From the NCBI RefSeq assembly GCF_047511655.1, contig NC_133403.1, forward strand, positions 14,195,014 through 14,259,013: a stretch of 64,000 bases of DNA, written 5' to 3'. The stretch is from Castor canadensis. Its lineage: Eukaryota > Chordata > Mammalia > Rodentia > Castoridae. Below are positions 35,753-48,915 of the stretch, one piece after another. The notes below the pieces were generated by a model. The model did not search any database. It was not told the origin of the DNA and saw only the letters and a list, made by a program, of their open reading frames with translations. Within the stretch, counting starts at the first letter, position 1. Each line of letters starts with the position of its first letter. A program made the translations under genes and the position numbers.

Positions 35753-36639
35753 GGGCATCTACTTAATGAAGTCTCTTTTCTTACAATGATCATTTCTTAG
35801 TAGGTTGTTTGTAGTAGCAGCATCTACCTTGCCCATCTGCCAATCACTACATGCTATTAAGCCATAAGAATAGAATGGTAAAAGATCATTTAATAACCAA
35901 AATGTATTGCCACAATTTCATATTCATGATCAACTTAAGTAAATCAGTTCTAGCTTACTTTACTGAAATAAGTTTTTAATTATTCACTCATTAAAAAATG
36001 TTGCTCAACCCTTGAAAGCAGATCAGTAAACCTTCTGAAGCTCGTCTGCTAGATGAGATGGGGACCAGGATGCTCCCCATCTGGGCCAATAATAATAATA
36101 AATGTGGCAAACCACATGATGGATGCCGCGAGCAATTCCACCTAATAGAACTATTCTCTTATCCAATATATGCGGTTCCTTTATAAGACCACATAATGAA
36201 TTTCTATAATACAGCTCAAATTTGTTTCTGCTTCTGTGTCTAGCTTTTTCAATACACATTCACAAGCATACTTTAGGAAATTACAGAATAATGACACTGC
36301 TTTACAGGCTATATGGAACATTTTGGAGCAGAAAAAGTTCTCCAGAGAGCAGAGTCTAGCCAGCTCATGCCTATAGCTGGACATGGGGTCTACAGGCTGT
36401 TGAAGTTTAGGAGGTAGTCCTCTCAATGGTAAGGACAGTAGTGCATGATGGTTAAGAACCCAGTCATTTCTAGCTTAAATCCTAGTGGCACTGACTACTT
36501 AGTAGAGACGGATGCCAAGCTTTAGGCTTCTCTAACCTACAATAAAGATAGTAAGGCCTACCTGACTTTCTGCTCTTGACCATGCCTCACCACAAAGAGA
36601 TCACAGATATTCTCCCAATGTTTTCTTGAGACGCAGTTA

Positions 36640-37092
36640 TTTGGGCTGAGTGTGGTGGCACGCACTTGTAATGCCAGCACTTGGGAGGCAGGAGTAGGAG
36701 GATCATGAGTTTGAAGTCAGTATGGGCTATGTAGGACCTATCTCAAAAACCCAGCAAAGGGCTGGTGGTGGTAGTATACAGCTGTAATCCCAGCTACTCA
36801 GGAGGCAGAGATCGGGAGCATTATGGTTCCAGGCCAGCCCAGGGCAAAAAGTTACTGAGATTCTATCTGGGCATGGTGGTTGGTGGTTCAATCCTGTAAT
36901 TCCAGGTATGTAGGAGGCACAGGTAGAAGGATCTTGGTCTGAGGCCAGGCCCAGGCAAAAAATGTGACACTTTATCCAAAAATAACTAAAGGGAAAAAAA
37001 AAAAAAAAGACTGGGGGTGAGGCTCAAGAGGAAGAGTGCCTGCCTTGCAAATGTGAGGTCCTGAGTTTAAACCTCAGTACCACACACAGAAA
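36640..37092 (+). repeat. Tandem cluster of B1-like and ID-type SINEs
   Basis: B1 body from GGGCTGAGTGTGGTGGCACG, a second from GGGCTGGTGGTGGTAGTATA, a third from CTGGGCATGGTGGTTGGTGG, then an ID body ending CAGTACCACACACAG. Three or four insertions back to back. Confidence 0.8.
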
Positions 37093-38084
37093 AAAACCCC
37101 CAACAACCCTGTCCCCACCAAAAAGTCATCTGGTCTTCTGCCCAATTAGGCACCATCTATGCTAGGAAAAGCCCAGGAGAACTTGACCAGATTCTAGTAG
37201 CATTTTTCTAAGCTGTTGGTTTGGGGGCACTTCTCAAACTTGTTGGTATTAAGTAGGAAAGCATTCAAGGAAACTAGGTATTCTGCAGCTTAAGCATTTT
37301 TAAAATAGATCTGTTAGTTCCTTCTAGTTAAATTCTAGGCCCTTAACTTCCAGACAAAAATTTCAAAAGATGGCTACCCCCCATTTGCAAAATAACTAGA
37401 TCTCAGCTTAGCCTCCTTTTATTGCAAGTGCTATTTCTGCATTATTCACAGCTACCAAAGGAGAAAATGAGTGAAATGGGAAGCAGCTGGCAGGTGCTGA
37501 TCCCACAAGTCAAGAGTGCTCAGCCCCCATCCTCCCACACCACACAGCAATCCGTTAGTATCACTCAGATGGAGTGAATCATGGTTGCCTGTGTGCATGC
37601 TTACTTGGACACAGGTTTATTTCCCCTGCAAGTCTGGAAGTCCTTTCAAGGTTGGGATTACATTGACCAAGATCCCTGACTCTCTCTGGTACCCACTCAG
37701 AATTCTATACCTTTAGTACCTTTAAAGGATATAGCAACCTGGTCCCCCATCTTCCAGCCCTTTTTCTTCCCTGTCCTGGCCCAGATCCTGGGCAGGCCTT
37801 GCAACTGGTCCTCCACAGCACCTGTTCAGCCCATCTTACCTGCTCGTCAAAATTCTGATCATGGATCAATACTGCAACCTGTCACTCCCATGTTCAACTC
37901 TGAGTTTCTGGACAGAGCCATAGAAAACTTAATTGTACAAATGTTTCTCAAACTTTCTGATCTCAGAACCTCTTTGTAACTTTTAAATATTAGTGAGTAT
38001 CTGCCACTTGGGTGACTGGGGGAGGAATACATGGAATTTAAGACCAGCAGTAAAGTGAGTCGCCATCTCAAAAATTTTTTTCTT

Positions 38085-38292
38085 TAAGCTGGGCGCTGAT
38101 GGCTCACATCTATAATTCTAGCTACTAGGGAGACAGAGATCAGGAGGATCACAGTTCAAGGCTAGCACAGGCAAAAAGTGAGATCTTAACTCAAAAACAC
38201 CCAACATTCACCAAAAAAAGGCTAGTTGAGTAGCTCAAAGGTAGAGTGCCTGCCTAGCAAGTGTAAGTCCGAGTTCAAACTCTAGTAGTATG
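38085..38292 (+). repeat. Dimeric B1/ID-type SINE
   Basis: AAGCTGGGCGCTGATGGCTC to GAGTTCAAACTCTAGTAGTA. Confidence 0.85.
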
Positions 38293-39371
38293 AAGAATTT
38301 TATTATTATTTTTTTTTTACTGAGAATCACTTTTAAAAAGCAGCCAGTTCAGCTCAAGTAACTGCAAGAACACTCTTCCTTGAGAAAACCAGTGCATTCT
38401 ATATGCAGCAGAAAGGCTGTATGTAAAGTGTACTTCCCATTTGCCATACAGAATATCATAAAGACTTTTATTCAAGATGGGATTTAATGAAGCATATACT
38501 TTTTGCTGTTTCATCGAGAATATACTTCTGTGAATCTGGCAACATTTTTAGGTGGGAGGCTGTGGCAAGACAGATCTAGGGACCACACTGGTGCCATGGC
38601 CAGTGCTGGCAGTCTTGATTACTATTGTTTCAGTACCATGGGGGCAGATAGCAATGCAGAGAAGTGTAAAGATGCCATAGTGCTGTGAAAATGGTTTCAG
38701 CTGGTTACCGTGCAAAGTCCTGAGGACTTCTTGGGTCTATGCAGCACAAGACTGAAACTGTTGTGCTACAAAAACCTGAGATTTTCCATCTTATCAAAGC
38801 CCTCAACAGCTCTAGAACAGCTCTGGTGGGCCCCATCCTCTTTCTAAGACCCTCTCCATGTCACATGGCTTGAATTATGTCCTTCTTACCAAATGACCCT
38901 CACTACGCTCAACAGATCTTACAGAGGTAAGATGACAAAACTGAGACCTGTAGAAGTGATCTTCCTAGACTTCTCCCCACCCAGACCTGCTCACATGCTC
39001 TGAATTAGTAAGAAAGAGACAGACTCTCAAAGCCAATCCTCTATGAGCCCATTCCTTCAGATGGAGCAGTCATTTCTGTCTCCATTCTAAACTTCCCACT
39101 TCCATTCACTGTTTCAACTACTCTGTGTGTTCAGCAACAATCCCCTAATTGGAAAACAAACCCATGTTTTTCAGTCTCTTATCGTGCTAGCCTTCTCTGT
39201 TGCATGGACACTGCTGTGCAGTCCCCTTTCTAAAATGCCATTTCCCATTTCTGTGAAATTGCATGACTCTCATTCCCTTTTTCCATTGTTTTTTTTTTCC
39301 TCTTTTAAAAAATATTTCAAAAGCAAAGTATTTAATGCTGTTACACTGATTACAAAGTAAATTGCACTTTA

Positions 39372-39390
39372 ACACACACACACACACAGC
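39372..39390. repeat. (AC)n microsatellite, short
   Basis: About nine CA units. Confidence 0.9.
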
Positions 39391-39514
39391 AAAATATGCA
39401 TGTCTTCCATTTATGGATCCACTGTATGAACTGAAATTTTAGTGCTTAAGATGCTGCACAAAAACAGAAAAAACAAAAAAACCCACATGTTCATCAATAG
39501 GAATAAAGAAGCTG

Positions 39515-39621
39515 AAAAATATGGACTACCTCATGAATTTGCATGTCATCCCTGCACAGACAGGGTCCATGCTAATCTCTGTATGTTCCAATTTTAGTGT
39601 CTGTGTTGCCAAAGGGAGCAC
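39515..39621 (-). pseudogene. U6 snRNA pseudogene
   Basis: Read on the minus strand it starts GTGCTCCCTTTGGCAACACA and continues CTAAAATTGGAACATACAGA, GATTAGCATGGACCC and GGATGACATGCAAATTCATG, ending at CCATATTTTT. That is the full length of U6 (about 107 bases) with scattered substitutions and small deletions, including changes in the 5' stem and in the catalytic ACAGAGA region's flank. No upstream PSE or TATA is evident, so it is a retrocopy without promoter. It lies sense to MAPK1. Confidence 0.93.
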
Positions 39622-40696
39622 TTTATCCACCATTTCTATATTCTTCAAGGGCTCCTACTCCTGTTCCACTGCCTACTGAAGGTTTGTGTTCTCATGCTTC
39701 TTAATGTACACCTCTATCTTCAAGCTCTTGCATAATTTCAAAGGCCATGGGTTAAATAATTCCCAAAGCTATCTTTTACCTAGGATGACCAAATTTCAGA
39801 TAAATAAATAAACTCTGTAGATAATGGAAGAATGTGTAGCCTATGGTCCTATTTACGACTTGTATGCATCCATGTGGACAATAACAAAGCCTGTAAGATC
39901 TTCAAACAGGTTATCTGAGAAAGACCTCTGACATGAACTACATTAAAAAACTACCCAAAAAATAGGAGACCAAAACAACAACAAAAAAAACCCCAAACCA
40001 GAATTCCTCACCTTTCTTGATAATGATGGCCATCTGCTGGTTTTTGCCTCCCATTGTTCACTGCCCCTAAGCAAACTGCATTTCACACGGGCGCTCTCAG
40101 GCTTAGCCATGTTTCCCTGCTATGCTGGGGAAGTGGTGGCACTGGTTGGGCCATACTTATCTGGATTCCTCTTTGGCCATATTGAAGGGGAGAAAGACAT
40201 TCAAGTCGGGGACAAAGAGGCAACAAGAGTCAGCCTATGGCTTGGGCTATAACCATCAGGAAATGGGCAGTATGAACCCAGAGCTGCTGGGTGGCCTTCT
40301 TACTACCACAAAAAAACAGGAGTGACTGACAATAAAGACAGTACAGAGGAAGAAAAGCTGATTTTAGGCAAAGTGATTATACTCATGAATCCAGATTCCA
40401 TTTGACTTTTCTTTCAGTTACAGGAGCCAATAAAATACTTCTTTAGGCCTAAGCCAGTTGGCAGTAAGTTTTTGTTATGTGGAGCTGAAAAGGCCTCAAA
40501 TAGCTGACCCACCAAACCTGTCCCCAAGTCTCCTCAAACACCCATAGCATTGATCAATGCTAATCATTTGACATAGTTTGATATACATTTTACTTATAGA
40601 TGAAGTAATACCACAAACAAATGCTATATTATTTTCCCATGGTAAATATTACTCATTATTTTCCCATGTATCAAAGTTTGTTAAACAAAAGACTTT

Positions 40697-40786
40697 TTTT
40701 GTGTGTGTGTATACTAGGTTATTGAACTCAAGGCCTCACCATTGCTAGGCAAGTACTCTACCACTTGAGCCATGCCTCCAGTCCTA
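40697..40786 (-). repeat. ID-type SINE
   Basis: A T run with (TG)n, CTAGGTTATTGAACTCAAGG, CCACTTGAGCCATGCCTCCA. Confidence 0.82.
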
Positions 40787-41084
40787 AAAATGACTTTTAG
40801 TGGCTTTATTATATTTCTTTAAGTAGCTGTTATCATAATTTATTCAATGACTTGACTAGCATCTAGAATCTTTGTGGTTTCTAAAGCCTAACAGGTTACT
40901 TAACACGGCTCAAACTAAATTCTCAACTGCAATCCCCTAAATTGCTTCTATAGTTTTCCTCATCTAAGTATTTCTTGTGAATTTTATGCCCTTGTCCTCT
41001 GCTCATTTATTTACTCACTGAAGTCTTAGATTTGTTTTTGTTCTTTTTATACTAATAATACAAATGATGAATCTAACATTATTA

Positions 41085-41270
41085 CCTAATAATTTAAGTC
41101 TTTCAATTATTCTATGAGGTGGAACTGAATTTGTTCCATTTTTGAGATGAGGAAATCATAAAAGTTGTCCAAAGCTAAAGGCTTCAAGCGTGGGGCCCTG
41201 ATGTGAACTCAGAAGACTTACTTTAGAGCTGTAGGGCATTAGATACTACTGTGCTGTGTGCTCCCTTCTA
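41085..41270 (+). repeat. MIR SINE
   Basis: GAGATGAGGAAATCATAAAA, TGTCCAAAGCTAAAGG and TGTGAACTCAGAAGACT keep the MIR order. Confidence 0.6.
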
Positions 41271-41859
41271 TATAACAGGAAAGGAATTCTTTAAATGTTA
41301 TTCAATAGAACATTTTAGAACTATTGTCCACGCCCCATATTTTGTAAGTTTTAAATTTTTATGTGACCAAATCTATACTCCTTCCTTCATGTATATTTTT
41401 TTATGTTTGTTTGTTTTTAAAGCTTAGGAAGATAGTTTTTCCCCATGTAGAAATGAGAAAAACACTGAATACGCTAAATATTCCTATCTTTTAACAGTAT
41501 GATTTTTAAAAAGGTCTTTAATTACTGATTCTTTTGGAATTCACTTTCATGTGTGAGTAATAATTCAAATTGATTTCCTTCCAAACAGAGATTCAACTAG
41601 CCTAGAACCATCTGCTGAATAATAATAATTTCTTCCCCCTCACTGGAGTCATTATAGAGAATTTTAACCAAAGATTCCTTTGAAGAAAAATCTACAATAC
41701 CACTGGCTTAAGGGATTTGGCAATCAAAACTTCCAACAAATAAATGAAAAAGTGTTCAATTTCACTCTTAAAGACAAATTAAATGCCACTCCCGCCCCCA
41801 TTTGGTTGGCGGACCCAAAAGTTCAATACCCACAACTGCTGGAACAAAAGACATGTGAC

Positions 41860-41985
41860 ATGATTGCCAAACTGCCCTCCACAGAGATGCTACCAATTGA
41901 CACACTACCAGCTGTCTCTGAGAACATCCATTTCCCCACAGTCTTAACAACACAGTGGGTTATCAAACTTTTTGATGTTTGCTGT
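41860..41985 (-). repeat. Ancient L1 fragment
   Basis: ATTGCCAAACTGCCCTCCAC, CCATTTCCCCACAGTCTTAA and GGTTATCAAACTTTTTGATG are a reversed ORF2 end. Sequence at 41340-41860 may belong to the same or related fossils but is too worn to assign. Confidence 0.55.
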
Positions 41986-42562
41986 TGATGACTGGGGTTC
42001 AAAAGAAGAAAAAGGAAGAATTACTGACCATTTAATGTTCATACATCTTGCATGAGTGAAAAAAGAGCACCATTTCTCATAATTAAGAGATATTTACATC
42101 TTCTTTTCTGTGAGCTATCATTATCTAGACTTAAAAACTCCACTGTTTCAGCTTGAAAATTGGAATGTCTTGAGTTCCCTGAGGTCTTCCATTTACTTTC
42201 TCATGTCATTTTCATACAAATCTGGACCATCAGTTCCCTGTAGGGGAACCCTATAGCTTCTTAATCCCTCACTGATTTTATTTCTAAGGCCATTGAAACT
42301 TTGATGGCACAGAACAGGTACTCATTACCTACTTACTAAATGAATAAATTTATATGTTTTAGTAAAACTAGAAACAACTTTAGTGGCTAGTTAAATATGG
42401 CAAATTCTTTAGAGTTCCTCTCATCAACAAGAGGATTTATTTCCCCATCCTTTGAATCGGGGTTGACAAGAGTGATTTGATTTTATACACTGAGTGTGGC
42501 AGATTGGTGTACTGGGACCTGGTCTCGAGACACCTTGAAGCTTCTGCTCTTCTAGACTATTC

Positions 42563-42758
42563 TTTTTGTTTGTTTTTTTGTGGTGCTGAGGTTTGAACTC
42601 GGGGTCTTCACCTTGAGCCACTCCACTAGCCCTATTTTTTGTGATGGTTCTTTTGAGATAGGATCTCTTGAACTATTTGCCCAGGATGGCTTTGAACCTT
42701 GATCCTCCTGATTTCTGCCTCCTAAGTAACTAGGATTACAGGCGAGAGCCACTGGCAT
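42563..42758 (-). repeat. Dimeric B1/ID-type SINE
   Basis: TTTTTTGTGGTGCTGAGGTT to GGATTACAGGCGAGAGCCAC. Confidence 0.88.
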
Positions 42759-43129
42759 TCTTGCCATCAGGAAAATATATCTTGCATGAGTATAGTCTAG
42801 CCTATTGTACGGTGGCAACAAGGAGGAACAATAGCAGAGGTGGTGAGGCTACCTCAGACCCTCTGGAGAGGGACCAGCAGACCCACCGAGCTATACCAGC
42901 CCAAATAACTCAACTCATGAACAAATACGTGGTTGTTATTCCAAACCCCTGAATTTTGGAGAGGCTCATGTGAACTTCAATATCCAGTATGAGACTGGAT
43001 AAAGATGATTACGGGTCATCCGTACGAAGATCAATATGCAGTCACTCTTATTAACTACAGATATGGGAAGATCTCCAGCATATATAAATGAAAAAGTTTC
43101 AGTCTTGAGATCTCAACAGTTTAGACCTA

Positions 43130-43290
43130 TGAACACTAGTAATATGAACACTTACACTATCCTATGATGTGTATACCACCATTAATCCCATTTTATAAAT
43201 GAGGAAACTGAAGTCCACACAAGTTGAGTACTTTGTCATAGCTAGTAAGTTGCTAGACTGCAAACTGAACCCAGGAGGTATGGCTACAAA
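43130..43290 (+). repeat. MIR SINE
   Basis: CCCATTTTATAAATGAGGAA, CTGAAGTCCACACAAG and CTGAACCCAGGAGG follow the MIR consensus order. Confidence 0.75.
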
Positions 43291-43414
43291 TCATGTGATT
43301 CAAATACATGTGTTTACCTCAGCACTGCCAATTATTTCTCCTTTATTCATTGTTTTCCCTGCTGCTTCTTTGTACTTATCCAACACTTAAACTTCAAAAC
43401 TAATTTCTTGGACT

Positions 43415-43537
43415 TTTGTTTTGTTTTTTTTGAGACAGGGTCTGTCTATGTAGGCCAGGATTGTCTCAAACTTGCTATCCTTCTGCCTCAACCTCCCAAG
43501 TACTGAGATTACTGGTGTGTACCACTACACTGGCTTA
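43415..43537 (-). repeat. B1-like SINE monomer
   Basis: TTGAGACAGGGTCTGTCTAT, GTACTGAGATTACTGGTGTG. Confidence 0.85.
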
Positions 43538-43977
43538 ATTTCCTGGATTTTAATGGTCTGAATTCTTACCCAGATGAACCAACCTCAAAATTCATGACCT
43601 TAAACTAAGGAAAATAAGCTAAAAGACTCAGAAATAATTTGATATAAATAATGGCTATCTAAAAAAAAAAAGAGGAAGTAAACATAAGAGGGAAGCCTGG
43701 AGTAGATCTACACAACAGTTTTGTTATGTATGTACTTCTTTAGGAAGGCAACTCTGGAAATAATTATTTAGGCAACATGTGTCATACATGTGAAGTTCTA
43801 ACTAAAAAAACCTACAATCTTAATATAGTATATAATTATATATAATTCTACATACAAATGTATAATTTTGTTGTATGCACTGACACAACAAAATTTTGAA
43901 GGCAATTTTGGGATTCTGGTAATTATGAGTATTTCTTACTATCTTCCTATTCTTTCTATACTTCTGAACTATATAAA

Positions 43978-44192
43978 CAGACATGGTGAAGGAGGATGAA
44001 TACGGTGGACGTATTTTGTATATGCGCACAAAAGTAGAACAATGAAACCTACTAAAGTTGTTCTTAGAGGGGGAGAAGGGGAATGATGGAGGGGGTGAAT
44101 CTAATTAAGGTACATTTAAGCACATATGTAAATGTCACAATGAAACCCCCCTGTACAATAATATATGCTAATAAACAAAAAAATTTTTTTAA
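43978..44192 (+). repeat. L1 3' UTR fragment, intermediate age
   Basis: CAGACATGGTGAAGGAGGAT to ACAATAATATATGCTAATAA and an A run. It lacks the G-rich block of the young family. Confidence 0.55.
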
Positions 44193-44479
44193 GAAGTATA
44201 TACCCAACACACATTGGAGCATAAATGTGCACTTAACTTCATCTAAAGACATACAGGAATGCTCATGACAGTACTAACTGGTAATGGCCCGAATGGCGGC
44301 ATTACAAAGCCAGGGTAAATCAACTGTGGAGCAGTCCTGTAATATAGCACTACGTCTCAATGACAATGAAGCAACCACACCCAACACCACAGATGAAACT
44401 CAGAGATTAAAAAAAAGATAGTTTCTCTTATGTACAAAGTAAATTCAATGCTAAACAGGTTAAGTATTTCTAAATTTTG

Positions 44480-44562
44480 AGGGGCGGAGGATACTGGGGG
44501 TTGAACCTAGGGTCTTGTGCTTGCTAGGCAAGCATGCTATTAAGACACGCTGCCAGCTCTAT
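44480..44562 (-). repeat. ID element
   Basis: GGATACTGGGGGTTGAACCT, TTGCTAGGCAAGCATGC. Confidence 0.8.
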
Positions 44563-44899
44563 TTCTGAATCTTGACTCAGGTCCATACATAAATTCAACA
44601 TCTAAATTGACAGCTGTTAAAATTAAAAATACATATAAATATACATAAGCACATATTCTTGAATACACACACAAACATATAAACAACAAAATTTAGAAAA
44701 GGCTAAATTTCTAACATCAGACTAACTAGAAATACTATTATAAAAATAAGCCAAGTCTATGTACTAACGGACAGATATTCAAGACACAGTTCTATTAACA
44801 GTGACATTTAGTGAACAATTCAGAAGAATTTCACCTTCTTAAATATTTCTGTCATTAAAAGATTTTTTACAAAAAGTTTACTTTTTAAATTATTACTGC

Positions 44900-45022
44900 T
44901 GTTTTTGAAACAGGGTCTCACTACATAGCCTAGGGTGATCTCATACTCCTCATACTCTTGATTCTCCTGCCTTGCCTTGTGAGTGCTGAAGTGACAGATG
45001 TGTATTACCAGGCTGTGGTTAA
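44900..45022 (-). repeat. B1-like SINE monomer
   Basis: TTGAAACAGGGTCTCACTAC, CCTTGCCTTGTGAGTGCTG. Confidence 0.75.
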
Positions 45023-45067
45023 ATTTTAGGTAAAAATATACATATGTATAAAAGTAAAAAAAGAAAT

Positions 45068-45142
45068 AGGAGGCACAGTTCAAATGGTTGAGTGATTGTC
45101 TAGGAATTGCGAGGGACTCGGTTCAATCCCCAGTACGGCAGA
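45068..45142 (+). repeat. ID element
   Basis: AGGAGGCACAGTTCAAATGG, GGTTCAATCCCCAGTACGGC. Confidence 0.75.
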
Positions 45143-45182
45143 AATTAAAAAGATACAGAAAGGCAAATTCCCTCTTCTACAC

Positions 45183-45460
45183 TTTTTTTTTTTGGTAGTA
45201 CTGGAGTTTAATCTCAGGGCCTCATACTTGTAAGGCAGATACTCTTCTACTTTCCTTGTTTTATTTTTTTGTAGTACTAGAACTTGAACTCAGGGCCTCA
45301 TGCTTGCTAGGCAGGTACTCAACCATGTGAGCCATTCTTCCAACTCCATCAGCCCTTTTTTGTGTTTGATATTTTCGAGATCCTGTCTTTCCCAGGCTAT
45401 CCTTGAACTCTGATCTTCCTTATCTCTTTAGGATTACAGTTGTGAGTCACCAGCCCCAGT
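45183..45460 (-). repeat. Two SINEs (ID monomer and a dimer)
   Basis: First from TTTTTTTGGTAGTACTGGAG, second from TTTTGTAGTACTAGAACTTG, ending AGGATTACAGTTGTGAGTCA. Confidence 0.8.
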
Positions 45461-45692
45461 TCCAGCTCCTCTCTTCCTGTTAAAGACCCTTGTATTTACA
45501 GTTAGATAATCTACACAATTTCAGTAATTTAAGTCAGATGCAGAGCAACCTTAATTTGTATCTGCAATTCCCCTTTGCCAAGCAACCTAACACATTCACT
45601 GATTATGGGGAGTAGGGCATCTTGGAGTGGGGAGTGAGTCATTCTGCCTACCATAGTTTTATAATAGTATGAGGTTTTCTGAAAATAGCTGT

Positions 45693-45945
45693 CCAAGTTG
45701 GGCATGGTGGCACAGGTCTGTAACCCCAACACTTGAGAAGCTAAGGCAGGATAGTGAGTTTGAAGCCAGCCTGGGTTACATAGTGAGACCTAGTTTCAAA
45801 ACAAATAGGCCTTCTTGGGCAAAAGCATAAAACCCAATCTAAAAAGTAAATTAAAGCAAAAAGGGCTGAGGGTATGGCTAAATGGTAGAGCACTTGCCTA
45901 GCAAGTGCATGGTCCTGAGTTCAAACCCCAGTATCACCAAAAAAA
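45693..45945 (+). repeat. B1-like monomer followed by ID-type SINE
   Basis: GTTGGGCATGGTGGCACAGG through CCAGCCTGGGTTACATAGTG, then GGGCTGAGGGTATGGCTAAA to CCCCAGTATCACC. Confidence 0.85.
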
Positions 45946-46476
45946 AAAAAACCAAGTAACAAAATATTACCTTATTAAAAAATTGGTGTGTAGCTAAGAA
46001 GTTTTCACCTAACTTCAGGTCATGTAGCTCTGTCCTATGTTTTTCTTTGAAGTTTTATAGTTTTAGACTTTATGTTTAGGTGTATGTTTCATTTTTGTAT
46101 TTTTATTATATATATATATTTTGCAAACAGGTACCTAATTGTTCTAGCATCATTTGGTAAGGAGAGATATGAGTGACAACATACATTTTTATAAATCTTG
46201 AGTGCATGAAAAAGTGCAGATATAAAAGACATCATGTTTCATGATTCCATTAGTATGACATCCTGGGAAAGGCAAAATTATAGGGATATAAATCAGATCA
46301 GTGATGGCTAGAGACTGGGGGAAGGAAATAACTGTAAGGGGAAAAGGACAACTTTTAGGGATGATAGAAATATTCCATGTATTAACTGTGGTGGTGGTTA
46401 TAGGATAGCAACACATTTGTTAACATTCAGAAACCCACACAACTAAAAGGAAAAGACTTAATGTAAATTATTCTTC

Positions 46477-46675
46477 ATAGCTGGGCTCACACCTGTAATC
46501 CTATCTGCTCAGGAGGATTGAGGTTTGAAGCCAGCCCTTCACAAATAGTTTGCAAGACCTTATTTTGAAAATATGCAACACAAAACAGGACTGGCAGAGT
46601 GGCTCAAGTGGTAGAGTGCCTGCCTAGCAAGCGTGAGGCTGAGTTCAAGTCCCAGTACCACCAAAAACACAAAAA
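46477..46675 (+). repeat. Dimeric B1/ID-type SINE
   Basis: TAGCTGGGCTCACACCTGTA to CAAGTCCCAGTACCACCAAA. Confidence 0.88.
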
Positions 46676-46861
46676 CAGAAACAAAAAAACCTACCATCAA
46701 CAACAAAAAACCTTCATAAACTTAACTTGAAAAATTATTAAATATAGTAAGTGTGGTGGTGCATGCTTAGAATTTGAAAGACTTCTAGGCCAGCCTGGGT
46801 ATAAAAAGAGACCCTCTCTCTAATAACAAATCAAATGACAAGATCAAAAAGTATCCAAGTG

Positions 46862-46935
46862 GTAAGGGGGGCAGGGGGAGAGATAGCCCAAACAATGTAT
46901 ACACATATGAATAAATTAATAAACAAGCAAAAAAA
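46862..46935 (+). mobile_element. Very short L1 3' end insertion (~75 bp)
   Basis: GTAAGGGGGGCAGGGGGAGA, ACAATGTATACACATATGAA and an A tail match only the last bases of the L1 3' UTR. The insertion is flanked by AAAAAGTATCCAAGTG at 46846-46861 and 46936-46951. Confidence 0.85.
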
Positions 46936-47091
46936 AAAAAGTATCCAAGTGTGAGCACGTCTGACCTGAAATCTGAAATGCCCCAATATGTGAAACCTTC
47001 CAGGGGGTATGGCTCATGGCTCAGGAGTAGCACGTGCCTATCATGAGTTAGGCTTTGCGCTTGAGCTCTAGCAAGTGGTAGGAGGCATGGG

Positions 47092-47118
47092 GGAAGAAAA
47101 AAGAAAAAAGAAAAAAGA
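47092..47118. repeat. (AAAAAG)n microsatellite
   Basis: Four units of GAAAAAA-type hexamer/heptamer. Confidence 0.8.
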
Positions 47119-47137
47119 ACGAGAACATTTGTTTTGT

Positions 47138-47937
<800 letters not shown>

Positions 47938-48041
47938 CTACATGACAGGCATGTGGCTGGTAAGAGTTTGAGATTCTTCTTTGACTCAAATTCAGAAACA
48001 CATGGAGACAGCATGAAAATGCATGAAATAATCAGACTTTA

Positions 48042-48245
48042 TTTATTTTTGAGGTACTGAGGTTTGAACTAAGTAAGCATTCTACCACTTTTGCTATGCT
48101 CCCAGCCCTTTTTTGCTTTAGTTATTTTCTGAATAGGGTCTTATGTTATGGGGATGACCACACCCAGGTTCTTATTGGTTCAGATGGGATCTCACAAGTT
48201 TTTTGTCCAGAAGGGCATCAAACTGTGATCCTTTCAAGTACCTTG
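48042..48245 (-). repeat. Dimeric SINE, diverged
   Basis: TTTGAGGTACTGAGGTTTGA, ACCACTTTTGCTATGCTCCC, then a worn B1-like half. Confidence 0.65.
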
Positions 48246-48574
48246 GATGACTGGGTCCAGCTGAACAATCGTGATTACTTAATAATTTTACTCCTCTCTT
48301 CAACATTAACTTATTAAATTAGAATTTCTGAAGTATACTTAGAATTTTTATGTACTTCAATCATTATTTTCAAACAATTTGAGAGAAAGACACAAACATA
48401 TTACAAAAAGTAAAAACATTCATTGCTTTAGGACATTTGTAGCCGATTTACGCATTTTTGGAAACCTGGAAATCAACTCAAAAGAAGGGGTTACTGCTGT
48501 TATACTTGCAGAGTATCTTTATCCATCTCATAAATCATTTTCAAAAAGGTCAGGCTAAAGACCTTGACCTCTGG

Positions 48575-48577
48575 CAA

Positions 48578-48616
<39 letters not shown>

Positions 48617-48618
48617 AT
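48575..48618. repeat. (AATA)n microsatellite
   Basis: About ten AATA units. Confidence 0.95.
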
Positions 48619-48711
48619 GGAGGAAAACAAGTGTGTGGTGTTGGTACCAGTATTCTCATCTTTTATATTAATTTTTCAGGTATAACTATTCTTTTAAAGG
48701 AGTTCTGCTGG

Positions 48712-48915
48712 CCAGGTGAGTGGTTCACGGCTGTAATCCTAGTTACTCAGGAAGCAGAGATCATGAGGATCTTGGTTCAAAGCCAGCCCAGAAATAAAGT
48801 TTTAGAGAGACTACCTTGAAAATATCCAACACTAAAAAGGGCTGGCGGAGAGGCTCAACTGGTAGAGTACCTGCCTAGCAAGTGTGAGGCCCTGAGTTCA
48901 AACCCCAACATCGAA
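48712..48915 (+). repeat. Dimeric B1/ID-type SINE
   Basis: GGCCAGGTGAGTGGTTCACG to CAAACCCCAACATCG, with a GGAA-rich tail at 48916-48958. Confidence 0.85.
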
